From Rhyacophila brunnea (taxonomy: Eukaryota > Arthropoda > Insecta > Trichoptera > Rhyacophilidae): a stretch of DNA of 64,000 nt. The notes below the pieces were generated by a model. That model saw only the letters and a list, made by a program, of their open reading frames with translations, searched no databases and was not told the DNA's origin. Every line of letters starts with the position of its first letter. Position 1 is the first letter of the stretch. A program made the position numbers and the translations under genes. This document shows positions 48,101 through 60,488 of this stretch, piece after piece. The DNA is taken from the NCBI GenBank assembly GCA_022495005.1, contig JAGYXB010001944.1, positions 1 through 64,000 on the forward strand, written 5' to 3'.

Positions 48101-48959
48101 TTTTTGCGAAGTTCTACTGTACCTTTCTTTTAAAACTTTCTGTTGAGATGGTCACATGCGTGTTTTTGGTTCACTATTTCTGCTTTAGGTGTTACAGAAA
48201 ACATAAATGAGCTGGAAAACAGATTAGCTAGATTTTATTAAATTTTACAAAGTTATACAGATAGGTGTTTTCATATTTAATTTTGAACATGAAATTTTGC
48301 CTATTGTGACTGTATACAAACGTATCATCCGCGATCAACGACGGAGTATGTTTTATAACATCCAAATTACATTTTTTGTTTTATTTAATTGTTTCAGTTT
48401 GTGTGTTCATAGTGATATTGAAGAAGAATCTGAAAACAGCAGCGATTCCAGCAACTCCCCAGAATCTGAAGACAACGATAACTCAACAGAAAAGGATGCC
48501 ACATATAAAATAGATATTGAACCTAAACAAAAACCAGGGAGAAGAATTTCTTTTGCTGATGAGACATTGAATTCAACGCAATTAACGGCTGTATTAAACT
48601 TTTCACATAGCGACACTCCAGTTGTGAAAACTGACATTACCAGTGAAATAAAATCCCCATGTGATGTTTACGAAATGTTCCCTGAATGTTTTAAAAAAGA
48701 AACAAAACCGATCATAAAAAATTCTCACAGGGTCAGAGAGGAAATTCACAACACGGCTTTATTAAAAGACGAAGCCGAATCATACGATTTGGAAACTGAA
48801 AAAAATACTTCACAACATGTCATCATCGGGAATATAATCGAACATTCAAAAAAGGATGATAAAATTACTTCCAATTCTCCGAATGAAAATATTTCCATTC
48901 GTCCTGTCAGCAAATTTAAATCCATGAGAATGGCAAGTAAGCAACCAAACAATTTATAG
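45142..48959 (+). CDS. URI1: Unconventional prefoldin RPB5 interactor-like protein (URI1), about 452 aa
   Basis: Exons: 45,142-45,171 (proposed), 45,782-46,031, 46,725-47,241 and 48,398-48,959. Known URI proteins pair with other prefoldins in the R2TP/prefoldin-like complex and bind RPB5 during RNA polymerase assembly. Exon 2 encodes the alpha-prefoldin core: a coiled coil (EEQEKFWMQNKKSLEELQ), then the beta-hairpin region RVMMRGNLIHTNEILVSLG and FTKCTSKQAQDIIQHR. Exon 3 is acidic coiled coil (LELLELEEEIEQL; VLKRLDQLQEEEDLNDELE). Exon 4 has a Ser/Asp/Glu-rich stretch, GRRISFADETLN, KSPCDVYEMF and the C-terminal RPVSKFKSMRMAS, all with counterparts in human URI1 (535 aa). Exon 1 is inferred from an in-frame ATG and GTAATT donor and is the weakest part. 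Tandem acceptors at exon 4 could drop LCVHS. Confidence 0.88.
45427..45626. mobile_element. Hairpin MITE in URI1 intron 1
   Basis: Two arms share GGACCGAGCGC, ACTCGTACGAGACATCTTCA and TAATTA-type spacing in opposite orientation, with CAAGCTAGCTTGGA and CAAGTAGCTTGG near the centre. GGTCCAAGT repeats several times. Probably a young foldback MITE. Confidence 0.75.
46536..46690. repeat. Pogo-like MITE end in URI1 intron 2
   Basis: Words CTCGGTATATCCGAT, GAGATCTCGCTATATCCGTG and GTAATAACCGAGCTCGACTG resemble pogo/Tigger termini (reverse CAGTCGAGCTCGGTTATTAC). The left end is not clear. Confidence 0.5.
47346..47584. mobile_element. Pogo/Tigger MITE (CAGTAGGCGCT family), copy 2, in URI1 intron 3
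   Basis: Ends CAGTAGGCGCTGGGTAATCC and GGATTATTGAGCGCCTACTG. Internally shorter than 34,821-35,166 but collinear with it. Confidence 0.85.
47696..48119. mobile_element. Tigger-like MITE (CAGTAAAACCTCG) in URI1 intron 3
   Basis: Ends CAGTAAAACCTCGTTAATAC and TTGCGAAGTTCTACTG between TA dinucleotides. Contains AGGACCGAAAATC, shared with a fragment at 49,726-49,800 in the last RPN2 intron. Confidence 0.75.
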
Positions 48960-49141
48960 CAGCATAAATTAAAAATGCATTTAATTTTTAAAAATTTATT
49001 TGGAAACATTGTACACCTTTTTTTATTAAAAAGTTATTAAATCACACGGTTTCTTTCAATACCCACTTGCACATTAATGTCAACACATATTTTTCAACAA
49101 AACAACACACTTCTTGATGTAACTTTATGGAATGGTGAAAA
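48960..49141. terminator. Shared 3' end of convergent URI1 and RPN2
   Basis: Only 182 bp separate the two stop codons. Plus-strand ATTAAA lies near 48,967 and minus-strand AATAAA (TTTATT) near 48,995 and 49,021. The 3' UTRs must be very short or overlap. Confidence 0.6.
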
Positions 49142-52100
49142 CTATGCCAGTTTCCGTTTTGCTGCTATATCGGTGAGGAGACGGTTTCCACAGATAAACG
49201 TGACGAATCCTACCGCAAGTAAATATCTCACAGTTTCAAACATAGTAAGGCGGAGCCAGAAGACCACGAACAATCCAAGGATAGCTGAAATTAAAATAAA
49301 AAAATTAACTACTCCATTCTACACAAACAGCACATGAAACTATTACAGGTTGTTTTAACCTTCTAACATAATGTTTTTTATATCAATAAACCACTATCTA
49401 TTTACACACATTAAATGTCCTTCCAGTTTAATTCCATCATGAAGAAAATAACAGTACATTATCTGTGTATAGCGTGCATATGTTGATAAGTCTAAAGACA
49501 TAATCAGATTAATGTTTTTAAATTTTAATAAAATGTTTGTAAATTCTCAACAAACCAAAATTTTAAAACATTCCTGATTCACAGAAAACCTTACAAATAT
49601 GTAGCTGCCCTGAGAATGATGTTTTCAGACTTATCAACATATTCACGCCATACAAGGATATAATCTGGCATTCATAATTTGCTAAGCAAGGCTTTCATAG
49701 AAACTAGATTATTAAATTGATTACAGTAAAACCTTGGTAATTTGAAATCGACAGGACCGAAAATCGAATCACGATATACAAAATAGCCAGTAAAGCCAAG
49801 TTTTTTTTCCATCAGTGGTGAATATTATGGTTCATTCATCAAATTAGTGGAAATCACTATAAATGGATTTTATGAATTTTGGCGAAAATTTTGATTTAGC
49901 CATGTTTGTATTAACAGGGTTTCTTAACTGTTTCTTAATTTTCATACTGTCATTCAACCTATATAATATATAAGTGGATATTTCGTATTTTTGGGGTTAT
50001 ATATTGGTGTTTGGAATCACCAAAATAACTTCAAATAAAATCTGCCACCTGCAACTCAATATCTTTGATGTGTACTTATAAAGAGATAACACACGATTTC
50101 AATTGCTTACTTTCATTCTCACAAATTAAAATTTTTGTTTTAAAGTTCAATTAACTTTATAAATTTTTATAGTAAACCTAGTTTACCTATATTTACCCAA
50201 TTTTGATTTCTGTTATATTTATTTCTGAAATATTTTTTTGCTATAAGGTATTGTAAAATCAATGAGGATGTCCACTTTTCGTGTAATTAACTCATTTAGT
50301 GCTAACACCGCGACTGGCGCATTTGGAGTTGTTGGCCATTAGATATAATTAACATGTTATTTGTGTTAATTAAAAGGTTAGCAGTGATTGTGTTAATAAT
50401 ATTACTTACAACCGAGTCCAAGGTGGAATCCTAGTGCACTGAGAGACAGGGGGAAATTCCTCACGTTTATTCCAATTTTACCCCATAGGATGAAGAGCAA
50501 TAGCATTGGAGCTATGCACAGAGCTGTGAAGACATCTGAGACAATACGCGGTGGTCTCACATCAGGTTCTCTGAACATGTGAAAGATCTCCGGTTTCACC
50601 TTCCGCAGTAATTCAAAGTTTGCAACAACTGTTGAATAAATATAATGTTGTACGATATCGATACAAAAAAAACAGACTTTAAATATATTTCTTTTATTTT
50701 GTTAACTGTCAATTTCATGGTGGAGCAGTATTGTTGTTTTTATTTAATAAAATGCAATTTTTTTTCGTAGTATTTATTCCACTTTTATATAATAGATTAG
50801 GACCGGTTTCGTCCGCCTCAGAGGGACATTTTCAACATTCAAAATGTCCCTCTCAGGCGGACGAAACCGGTCCTAATCTATTATATAAAAGTGGAATAAG
50901 TACTACAAAAAAAATTGCGTTTTATTAAATTGAAACAACGATTTAAATATATTATTATACATAATATTTGGATGATATATTCTATTCCTTTAAGAACTAA
51001 GCTTCATTAAATGAAATATCTTTCAGTCCATTTTAATATGGAGGTGATTTATCGAATTTTGGTGAAATAAAATGAATGTAAAACCTTTTTGTGGCACTCC
51101 TGCAAATTTCAGACTAACATCAGCCAGGGTCCATCTGATAGGATTGGAAATAACTGTATCTCCGATGATTAATTCGACACTGTATGTTCCTGATTCATAC
51201 TTGAAATTTTCAGCTACTGATCCGACATCCTATCAAAGAACAAAAATAAGTATTGTTATTTCAGTTACGGTACACATTTGTCGATTTTTATCTAAATATT
51301 GTGAAGAAGTAAGCATGAAAATGTGAAATGTTTTTAATTACAAAAAAACCATCGAAGGGTATTTTGAAACATACCAAATCCATTCGGTAAACTTTGGATG
51401 AGTCCGGCTCAGCAACAAAGATGACTTCATGATTGAGAGACTTGCTTGAGAGCCGCACAAATGCTTGGTGAACCTTTGCAATCTGCCCTTGACCCTCTTC
51501 TCTCAATGAAAACTTGACAATAATCCTAAAATAAAAAATATGTTCTCATTATAGACCAAATATTTAAACCTGAACAAAATGTATTTTATTATTTTTATTC
51601 AAACATAAGTCGATAGGCAGCTGCGTAAAGAACGTTTTTATAATAATTATTGTAAATTATGAGGATATTGATTTCAATGTTAGTTACCTCCAAAATCCGT
51701 TGCTTTCAGTTAATCGCAAAAAACCACCATGTACATTTAGAATTGCAAATAGAATATTTTCTCCATGCAAAAATATGTATTAGTAAATAATCATAAAAAG
51801 CGAATGGCAAAATAAAATCACCTAAATTTCACACCCACAATGGCTGAACAGTTTATAATGTCCTAATGCCTATAATGTCCTGGGTTTGTCAAATTCAGAG
51901 GTTGTTTTCTAATGTGTGTTTGGACCTAATACATTGAGCAAGTGGCTAAAATCTATTTACCTTAAGACCTTAGGGTCGTACATTGTGTAAAAAAATGTCA
52001 TGATTATTTAAAAACCATGTTTAAAGTTGTGTCGGAAAATATAAAAAATGGCAGCCCAAGAATATAACTCACTTTGCAATCAAGCTACAGTTTAATACTA

Positions 52101-55100
52101 TTATACTAATAAACAGAATTGAATTGATAGTTTATAAATATACACACAACAGAAAAGTATTTAAAGAAACAGAATTAAGAAAAAAATAAATAAGAATAGA
52201 GTATGTATGCAACCATTGAAACCAATAGCCTCATATTCTGGTGTGTTATATCATGTCTCTATAGAAATTGTATACAATAATAATTGTAGAAGTCAAAAAG
52301 CATACCTCTGAAGAGAATCAGCTTCCAAGGCCTGGGGCAATTGCTTGGGATATGAAATAGAGTTTAGTCGAGGGGTAGAAGAACCATCCACATCTCCAAC
52401 GCCAACTTCCACACCTTCTATCTCGATGCCCCCCAACACTCGAATGGGTAACGTAGCAGAGCTTGTGCCCGCACTCAGGGCCAGCTTGTAAAGACCTCTT
52501 TCCGGTTTCACTTTCATCAGATCCAAGACATAGATGGCTGCCTCCTTGGGATGACGCGTCAGCTTTTGTTTGGAGAGAACGACGACGTCATCTTGCAGGC
52601 GAGTGGCGGACTGCGCCACCACGGATTCTGCATTCACCGATGGGTGGAAGCGGCCTACCAGATCACTCACCGAGATATGAACGGGAGCAGAATCCACTGA
52701 TACTTGGCCATTGCCTGTGAGCGAGATGCAGACTGGTGATATTTGCTGCAAACAAAATATTATTAATGTTTATTCTTCTGTTTCAATCTTAAACCATTTA
52801 GTACACCACAAACCTTTATTTGATATAACATATCATCGTCTATCTTGTAACTCATGAATCCCATTTTGGTAGATCAAATTTTTATTGAATACGTACACAA
52901 TATCGAAAGATCTACCTCTTTGAAAGATTCTTAACCCAAATATGTTTAAACATTTCAAAAATCAATCCACAAAAAGCTCATAAATTGCGGCCAAATAACG
53001 GAAAAAATGCAATTCTTGTAAATCGTCAGCATTTTTTAGTTCTATTTTTTCCATTTCTTAAGTTTTAATAGCTTTTACTGTCTCCTGAAGTTTTAGAGTT
53101 ACGAGGTTAAAACAAAGATGGAGCCCGATAATTTTTTTGAGAATTATTTGGTTAGTAAGATCGATTCTTATTTATTTTATCAAAATGACGACCAGTTCGG
53201 TAAGTAGATAATAATTTTATCATTTTATATATATAAAAAGTAAAATAGCCCACCATCTTCTGAATGTCTTGATGAGTAGCTACCTAGCTACAGTTTTTGA
53301 TTTTTTTGTGTTATTGACTTTGTCACTTTGTAAAAATAATAAAAAAACCTTTTTGACCGGCCAACCACTGCTAGTTAACTGAGAATATAAATAAGAATCA
53401 TGAAATTCAATATCTACATTATTGCTCCGATTAAAATATTTTAATTGGAGGAATAATAAACGAATTTTATCCATTTTAGTAAATCAGTATGCCTTTGTAA
53501 AATCAATTCTGTTTGCAAAGGATTAAACATCAAGTATTTAATTATATAAAAATATAATACAGTATTTTAATCACCTTATCATCAGCCAAGAATGTGATAG
53601 CCTCGAGCAACATTGAAGCTCCTTTAGCGGTTTGCACAGAGCGCCTTGACAGCAGATAATTCGCCAGCTTCACGCTTTGCTCGGGTGTAATATGGGATGG
53701 TGCCTTTGCCAACCTAAAAAAATGAAGTAATTTTATGTCATGAATACTCCTTATTGAAAATACAGTAGTATCTCACTAATCCGGCACTATATAAAATCTG
53801 ATGGTGCTGACTATTGGAATGTATGGCATATGCCAGTGACAGAGTTTCGAATGATATTAAAAATGCCATCACAAGTCACAAGACATGATCACCCGGATTA
53901 ATGGATGTCCTGGATTCGCCTTTTGCAATTATTAATAGAAAGTAGAGTACAAGTAAATAATTGATAAGGAGGATGAACAAGCTTACTTGAGTATTCCAGT
54001 TAAGAGGAGTGATGTGGCAGGGAGTCCGCCCTCCCAGTGTAGCATCTTGCCATCTACTTCGTCAGCCTGGATGAGAGCATCTTCAGCTCGGTCTACAGCC
54101 CAAGGCCCACACGCCACCTCGGCGCAAATGTGGAAGACCAAACCCAAACTGTAAAATTAACAACACACAACTAATTATTTCCCTATATACTAAAGCAGGC
54201 ATGTCAAACTACAAGTAGGCTGTGGTCTACTATCCTGTATCAAAACTGGCAGTGATCTAACACACTCCTCCATTGTCATTCTACTTCAACAAACTCATAT
54301 TTTATATGACTCTGAAGTGTTACAAATTAATAGTCACTCAGCTATATCTTACTGCACACTTCTCTATCGCTCGCTGCATACTGGTTCGGAGGCTTTGGCG
54401 TAAATAATTGAGCTCGATTGACAGAAAAGGTGAAATAAAAGGCATCACAATATTATTATTACAACCCTTGTAATTGCTAGCAACATCACAATATTATTTT
54501 GCAGCCCGAAAATTGCTAGCAACACCAGACCGGCACGAACACCACACAATGGCGGCACTCGTCATTTCCTTCCGTGTCCTTGTGCTCAACAGTCCTGAAA
54601 CTTTGCCTTCAACTTGTCAGATAACACCCGCATTCATAAATTCAACAATCTAAATAGTGTAAGATTACAGGAGTAATAAACATTTAAAATAAAAGCCGTG
54701 TTGACTTAATACTCATATCTTATATCCAAACTAAAAAAAATAACAACGGAAACCTACTTTGTAACTGAGTCATCTTTCTTCAGATAATCCTGGAGGTTCT
54801 TGAGTGCAGCAGACTTATCGTTGACTTTACTGCCGAGAGCTTTGAGCGTGTAAACAGCATACATGATGTCGGTGAGGGGAGCTTTTGTGTTGTCCAACGT
54901 GGCCGTTGCAGTCTTCAACACTTCAGGACCGAGAGGATCTTTGCATTTTAAGATTTGGGAAGCAGATGCTACGTAAAAGCACTGCTCCACAGATTCTTTC
55001 TTAGCGGCTTTCAATACCTGCCATTAATAAATTAGTTTATAGTAATTTTTTACAATAGTGGTAGATTCAAGACTGATGTAATAGAATCTACACACTTATT

Positions 55101-56700
55101 ATAAGGTACATATTATTGAAAATAAAAGTAAATTATTTTTGTAAATTTCACCCAGTGATACTTACATGATATTATACAAATTGAAAAAAGCAATAGTATT
55201 TTTTTTTTCAATTATTGAATATCAATATTCCGAATTAAAAGTTTTACTTGAACCATAGAGTGTAGCATGACGTGTGATACAACTTAAACAAAAAGCTTTA
55301 CTTGTGATTCAATATAATATGATAACGGTTACCTTGCAAACATCCTGGTTATTAGGGATGCCTTCATTTAAGTATTTCATCCCTTGTACGGCATAATATA
55401 TAGAAGACAGATCGTCGGTGGCAAGGCTTTCTTGAAATATTTTTTTAAACCTCACTCCATCTTTGGTTTTATCAAAGAAACCATAGACACTGCTGAGTCC
55501 GTCTGCACCAAAACAAAGTGCCAAACAGAGGCATACTACTGCAACTGAGAAAACACAATAAGATTAAGAAGCTAGGTAGTAAAAGTAAATAAGTATATTA
55601 TAATGGACCTCCACGTTTCTTTAGTAGATCAATTGGTTGTTCCATATTATTCACTCAACCTATCAGGTCTATTAAGGTGACGCATCAGTGAAACGCCAAA
55701 TAATTTTCAACTGTACGGGCGACGAAATTTTGGACTCGCTGCCATTCACTGAGAGAATATTGACCCAGGAACACGTCACTTTGCTGCGTGATGGCGACGG
55801 GTCAATTAATTCTAAAATCGTGTAAAGATGACTAAAAACGTTACACATTTACTTTAAAAAGAAAACATGTCAATGAATATATTATTATTGTTACTAATAG
55901 AACAATAAACAGAACATAAAATGGACGTATGTTGGATTTATATGACAATTAATATTTCGTTTGACAGGCGTCATTTTCACCCGCCACCCGCAATCCGCGC
56001 ATCGCCTAGCGACGATCTTTTTAGACCGTGCCTCAACTAATGCATGGCCTTAACTGAATCTACAAGTAATATAGATTGAAATGCGTGTGATGTTGCCTCA
56101 GCAACGGGATCAAACCCGTGTTGCATAAATTTAGAGACAAGCATTGTAACCTCATCTCTACAGTGGGGGAGCAGCTAAATTGAAAAATAATTATAAAAAA
56201 TCTTCAGGAACACTGGGAAGCTCAGAAGAGATTTTTTTTAATTTACGATATTTTTTTCGCATAACTGACATATTATTATGCTGAATGTGAATCACTTAAA
56301 AGTCTAAATTTAATAAGAAGTGTGTGAATGAATATTACTTAGTCGTGTATTTTATGTAGGTACTCGGCGGCGCCTATCTACAATCTACAGTTCACTGTGG
56401 CGGCGAAAAAACTAATGGCATTAGTCGATTATGAAACATTGTGGAGTTATTTTATGGAAAAACATAAAAATAGTTATCATTTCAACACTACAAACAGCCA
56501 TTAGCAGTTCGCATATGAAAATTGTATTGTAAAAATCAAAACTGGAAAAAAATGTATGTGGCATGGAATTGCCGGCAAGTTGAACATTTTTTTAATTATT
56601 ATTCAATCAAAAGGTGTAAGGCGATTCAATGACATTCTTAAATAGATTAAAAATATAAGGTATTCCATTATACAAAATAAATTTACTTACAAGCCCGCAT
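49142..56700 (-). CDS. RPN2: Ribophorin II (oligosaccharyltransferase subunit RPN2/SWP1), 626 aa
   Basis: Ten minus-strand exons: 56,700-56,691, 55,544-55,333, 55,017-54,758, 54,148-53,987, 53,713-53,575, 52,745-52,306, 51,525-51,375, 51,229-51,085, 50,628-50,410 and 49,284-49,142. All phases agree and total 627 codons; human RPN2 has 631 aa. RPN2 is an ER-membrane subunit of the OST complex that transfers N-glycans to nascent proteins. Signal peptide MRAFAVVCLCLALCFGADG is split after 10 nt by intron 1. The lumenal part includes VRLSSKSLNHEVIFVAEPDS and SGTYSVELIIGDTVISNPIR. The C-terminus has MFREPDVRPPRIVSDVFTAL, then three hydrophobic segments (LCIAPMLLLFILWGKIGI; SILGLFVVFWL; YLLAVGFVTFICGN), ending AAKRKLA. 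The exon 8 donor GTTTTA is weak; other sites are canonical. Introns carry a TTAA MITE, a hAT-like end, Tigger pieces, a SINE fragment and a long hairpin. Confidence 0.97.
49726..49800. repeat. Tigger-like terminus in RPN2 intron 9
   Basis: CAGTAAAACCTTGGTAATTT followed by ACAGGACCGAAAATCG resembles the left end at 47,696. The right end was not found. Confidence 0.55.
50743..50929. repeat. Near-perfect 187-bp hairpin in RPN2 intron 8
   Basis: Arms of about 85 nt meet at TTTTCAACATTCAAAATG (about 50,830-50,847). Each arm holds AGGACCGGTTTCGTCCGCCT and CCACTTTTATATAATAGATT or its inverse. Only a few mismatches (TCAGAG/CTCAGG, ATTTATT/AAGTACT). A young foldback MITE is likely. Confidence 0.85.
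51875..51995 (+). mobile_element. SINE body fragment, copy 3, in RPN2 intron 6
   Basis: TGTGTTTGGACCTAATACAT, then GAGCAAGTGGCTAAAATCTA matches the body of the complete SINE (TCAGGTATGGACCTAATAGG, then GAGCACGTGGCTAACATCCA). Head and tail are missing. Confidence 0.65.
53763..53930. mobile_element. Pogo-like MITE (CAGTAGTATCTCACTAATCC) in RPN2 intron 4
   Basis: TA then CAGTAGTATCTCACTAATCC, continuing CGGCACTATATAAA. It shares this head and an internal ACAAGACATGAT/GAGACATGATTA block with 63,230-63,435. Right end diverged. Confidence 0.7.
54194..54560. repeat. Possible hAT-derived repeat in RPN2 intron 3
   Basis: CAGGCATGTCAAACTAC at 54,195 resembles a hAT terminus, and 'ttgctagcaacatcacaata' words repeat near 54,472 and 54,506. 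No matching opposite end. Confidence 0.4.
55672..56053. mobile_element. TTAA-flanked MITE copy 2 (uninterrupted), RPN2 intron 1
   Basis: TTAA at 55,672 and 56,050. Reverse-oriented match to 15,449-16,294 without the hAT insertion; it shows the intact CTCGCTGCCATTCACTGAGA site. Confidence 0.85.
56085..56170 (-). repeat. Possible tRNA-like SINE head
   Basis: The reverse strand reads GGGTTTGATCCCGTTGC with a complementary GCAAC arm, like a pol III B box/T arm, in RPN2 intron 1. No body was recognised. Confidence 0.3.
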
Positions 56701-56942
56701 ATCCGCAAACTAAAATCACAAAATATACCGGCCCGGTCGCAGAACGACACGTCGAAACCGATTGGATTGGATTGATGACAGCGGCAGTATTGCAACTATA
56801 ATAAAATCATTTATATTAATAGTACACCTATTTACGTTCAAACACGTAATTTTATTTTTATATTTTATAGGTAGGTACGACAATGACATGGTAAAATTAA
56901 TATTCTATTTATTTCATCAAAATTAATCAAACATAAAATAAC

Positions 56943-57138
56943 ATTTTTTTCGACCATGTCCGATCCTAATAGGATCATTTATGGCCTCCTCATAATGAAG
57001 GTTTGTATTAACAGATTTTGTTTTTTTTACGAGAAATGGATGTCAGCCATTAGCTCAACCTTATAAGTCCATACTCTGGCTCATACACAAATTGAAAAAC
57101 AATACGTGTTCTTGCCAGACCCAGGATTCGAACGCTTA
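56943..57138 (-). mobile_element. SINE copy 4, interrupted by Harbinger B
   Basis: Reverse orientation. The tail, body and B box (GGATTCGAAC) match the complete copy. At 57,136 it reaches GCTTA, where Harbinger B begins; TTAAGCC at 61,819 on the far side fits the continuing SINE head (GCTTAAGGCG), with a small deletion between B box and insertion point. Confidence 0.8.
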
Positions 57139-57309
57139 GCCTCCCCCACACCAAAGCGAATATTCGCGGCGAATATTCGCAGCGAATTATTCGCCAATCA
57201 AGCTCGTATTGGCTTACGGGACAGAGCACGCTTGCGCGACCGCCTTGCGTCTTGAGTGCGAATTTGCAGCGAATATTCGCTGCGATTTTCGGGAACTCTG
57301 TCGACAGCG

Positions 57310-57512
57310 AATTTATTCGCGGCGGACAATTTCGCCAAGGGAATTAGTAAAATCAAAATGGCGAAGACATTGAGCAGCTGATCGAGTTGGTCCGGAAATA
57401 TCCAATCCTTTATAATTTCTCTGACAGTGACTACAAAACATGAGAAAGAAAGATAAGATATGGGATGAAATTGGCAGGGAAATTGTTGAAAATGGTATGA
57501 AGGTCGTCATAA
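57310..57512 (+). pseudogene. MADF-like accessory ORF relic in Harbinger copy B
   Basis: The plus strand reads EDIEQLIELVRKYPILYNFS, then, after the same one-base shift as copy A, RKKDKIWDEIGREIVENG. Confidence 0.8.
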
Positions 57513-60488
57513 TAATATCTTTTATCTTTGTCTAACCAAAGTATGTAAAGTTTTTTGACAGGATGAATACGCTATTATAAATAAATAACTTTAATCTAAG
57601 GTCACGATATTTAAAAAATACATATTATTAATTTGCGTCATGCACAGCCTTTAATAACAGAAACTTTATAACTTTGATTGTTAGGGCACTGACAGTTCTA
57701 ACCATAGATAAGTTCTAACTTATTGCGATCGTTTGACGTTTTGGTTTCGACTTTCGAGCAGTCATATCAATAATGTTATAATTAGGTATCATTTACAATA
57801 CCTACTTCAATCATATTCGGTATCGGTCACGTAAATACCCATTTTATATTCGTTGATAATATTTTTTTAGGTTAGATAGGTAGTCTTTAAGATTATTTTT
57901 TTGCATCTAACATTATGCAGCATAGCATTTCTATTGTAGCTAAAGATATAATATACATATAGGTAGATAAGTAGGTACTCCATGTCGTCATTGTGGTATT
58001 TTGTAAGGTTTTAGACCAAAAACCTTACATACTACTTACTATCGGGTTATTTACAGTAGGACATAGGTACCTAGGTTGTTTGTTTTTTGATCTCAAGAGA
58101 CCTCAATCACAAAAACGATATTATGTACCTATATACCTACTAGGTATATATTTCCTTCATTATGTATAGGTATATTGAGCTAATAAACTGGTTTTGCCCA
58201 GTGCCGACCGCGAACCAAGATAATATCTACATGTTCCATGTACCTACCTAACATAACCAATGTTTTCTGTTTCACATTAATTTGTATACCTACCTACAAA
58301 CATTTTAAACTTAATTGAGATGTTCTTAAACTTCTGTTCATGTAATATTATGTAGGTAGGTATATCTTGGTCTGCATTAGGCAATAAGATTAATAATTTT
58401 ATGTGCATGTAAATATAAAGGTCAGGTACCTCCTCTAAGTACATAATATTATATTATCATCATGGATACCTACCTGAACGATGTTGGAGATATACTAATG
58501 CTTTGTGATGAATTTAATTTTAGCAAAGATCTTCAACCTTTCAACGTAGGTACAAAGCACCAGAAGAAATTAAAAATGAAACCCCCGGCATTAACAGGAA
58601 TAAAATAATATTTCATCATCAACATCAGTCGGGGTCATTCCACTGCTAGATGAAAGCCTCTTCTAGCTCCTTCTACTATTTTCGGTCTCTAGTTCTTCGC
58701 TGCTACATACTTTTATTGTACTTCACGTGAACAAAGAGATCAACTAAGTGAAGTGTCAATCAACAAAAGTGGCATTTGTGCACAATGTTAATGAATTTTC
58801 CAAAACATTAAGTGTGATAATATAATATACAAGGATGAATAAGGCGTGGGCGAGGGCCAAGGTCCATTTTATGATTCCTCTATTGATGTACCTATTTTTA
58901 TTAAGAAAAATGTTTGCCGTAGAATGGGGTGAATACTGAATAGACCCTTTTTAAAATTTCTATTTTTCTGCTACACATTATTCGGACAAATATGAATGAC
59001 TTAAAACCTGTTTCTATGGACATAATCATACTCTAAAATATTTTTCAACTACCATTTATTATCAAACAGCCAATTTTGTGTGATGTCTCTTTCTATCCAG
59101 CGTTGGGGTGATTATAGACATGGCGGGTGGATAGAATCGAATAATGGTAATTTCCTAATGTTAAAAATGTAATTAAGTACCTACTGTACATTACAAATTT
59201 ATGTAGGTACATTTAAGTATGTAAATCAAAATCAAAAATATAAATTTAAATGTTATACAACACAGTATCATGTAAGTATTTAAAAAAACATATACTTACA
59301 TAAACATCTATTTATCCAAGAATTATTTGATACTTGAATCTGTATTTTATATACCATATTCGATGGATGTATGTGGTGTATTTTGTAAAATATTTGGTAT
59401 GTATTTATTATTTAACTAAGCGTATTTAATTTGCTACGTGACCTGTAGCTCTTTTATAATCACAAATTATTGTTGAATGTTCCGAAAATGAGTTTATGTG
59501 CCGAAACAGCTGTCAAGGTAAATGACTCAGTTAAAGTAGAATTAACAAAAATAACTATATTTCAAAACCATTATAATCCATCTACCATATAAACACCATT
59601 TCAAGTAATAAAGAAATAAAAAGTCACCTAATTAAATAATATTATACTAGAAAAAATATACTATCTATATACCCACTTAATTTTCATTTAAAGTTGTAAA
59701 ACACCTGGTTACTAAATAGAGGAAGGACAGAGTCTTCTGGCACGACCGAATCACATTGGAACGGTGTTATTGTCATTTGAAAGTAACAATACTGACACCT
59801 AAATGAGTCGCCTGCACTGCCAGAATCATCTGAACCCTGTCTACCTATCTATATACAATTTATTGTTATTTTTTTTCATATTTGTCCATTTTATTACAAT
59901 ATCGTGTTACTTTTAAAGCTCATTGTAATTCTAATAATTATATAAATATTTTTCTTGTATTCTGTGCAAAAATGATTATTAAAACTTTCTTTACCTAAAC
60001 CAAGTATTTTTTATTGAATGATCCTGCAAAAATATTCAAGTACAGTTAAGTGACATATTTTGTTTCGGTGTATAAGCCATAAATAAATATACATAAATTA
60101 TATTTAATATATACATGTATACTGTATGTATAGCCACGTTGGTCTTGCACTTGTTGCTGTAGCTATGCGATCTGGTGTGGTCCATTATCCAAAACCACTC
60201 AATCACATCCCTGGTCAAACAGCGGGCAGCCGTGTAGTGAGTCTGGCTGGCCTATGGTGGCACTAGAATGATTTCAATATACACAGTCTGTTAATTTGAA
60301 TATGTTTTCGACTGAAAGTTGTAAAAATATTAGAAATCAGGATTTAAATAATTAAAAAACTGTTTCATTAAATATCATATTCATACCTATGCAAAATTTT
60401 GATTCCTTTGAAGTACCTGTACAAAATACGGATGAATATAAACCAAACAAAAATATTTGTTACTGGTACTGCCATAGTAAAGTAAAGT

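Noticed and set aside
48407..48637. 76-aa and 87-aa minus-strand frames in 48.4-49.0 kb
   Set aside because: Antisense shadows of URI1 exon 4.
52463..52720. 85-aa plus-strand frame
   Set aside because: Antisense shadow of RPN2 exon 6.
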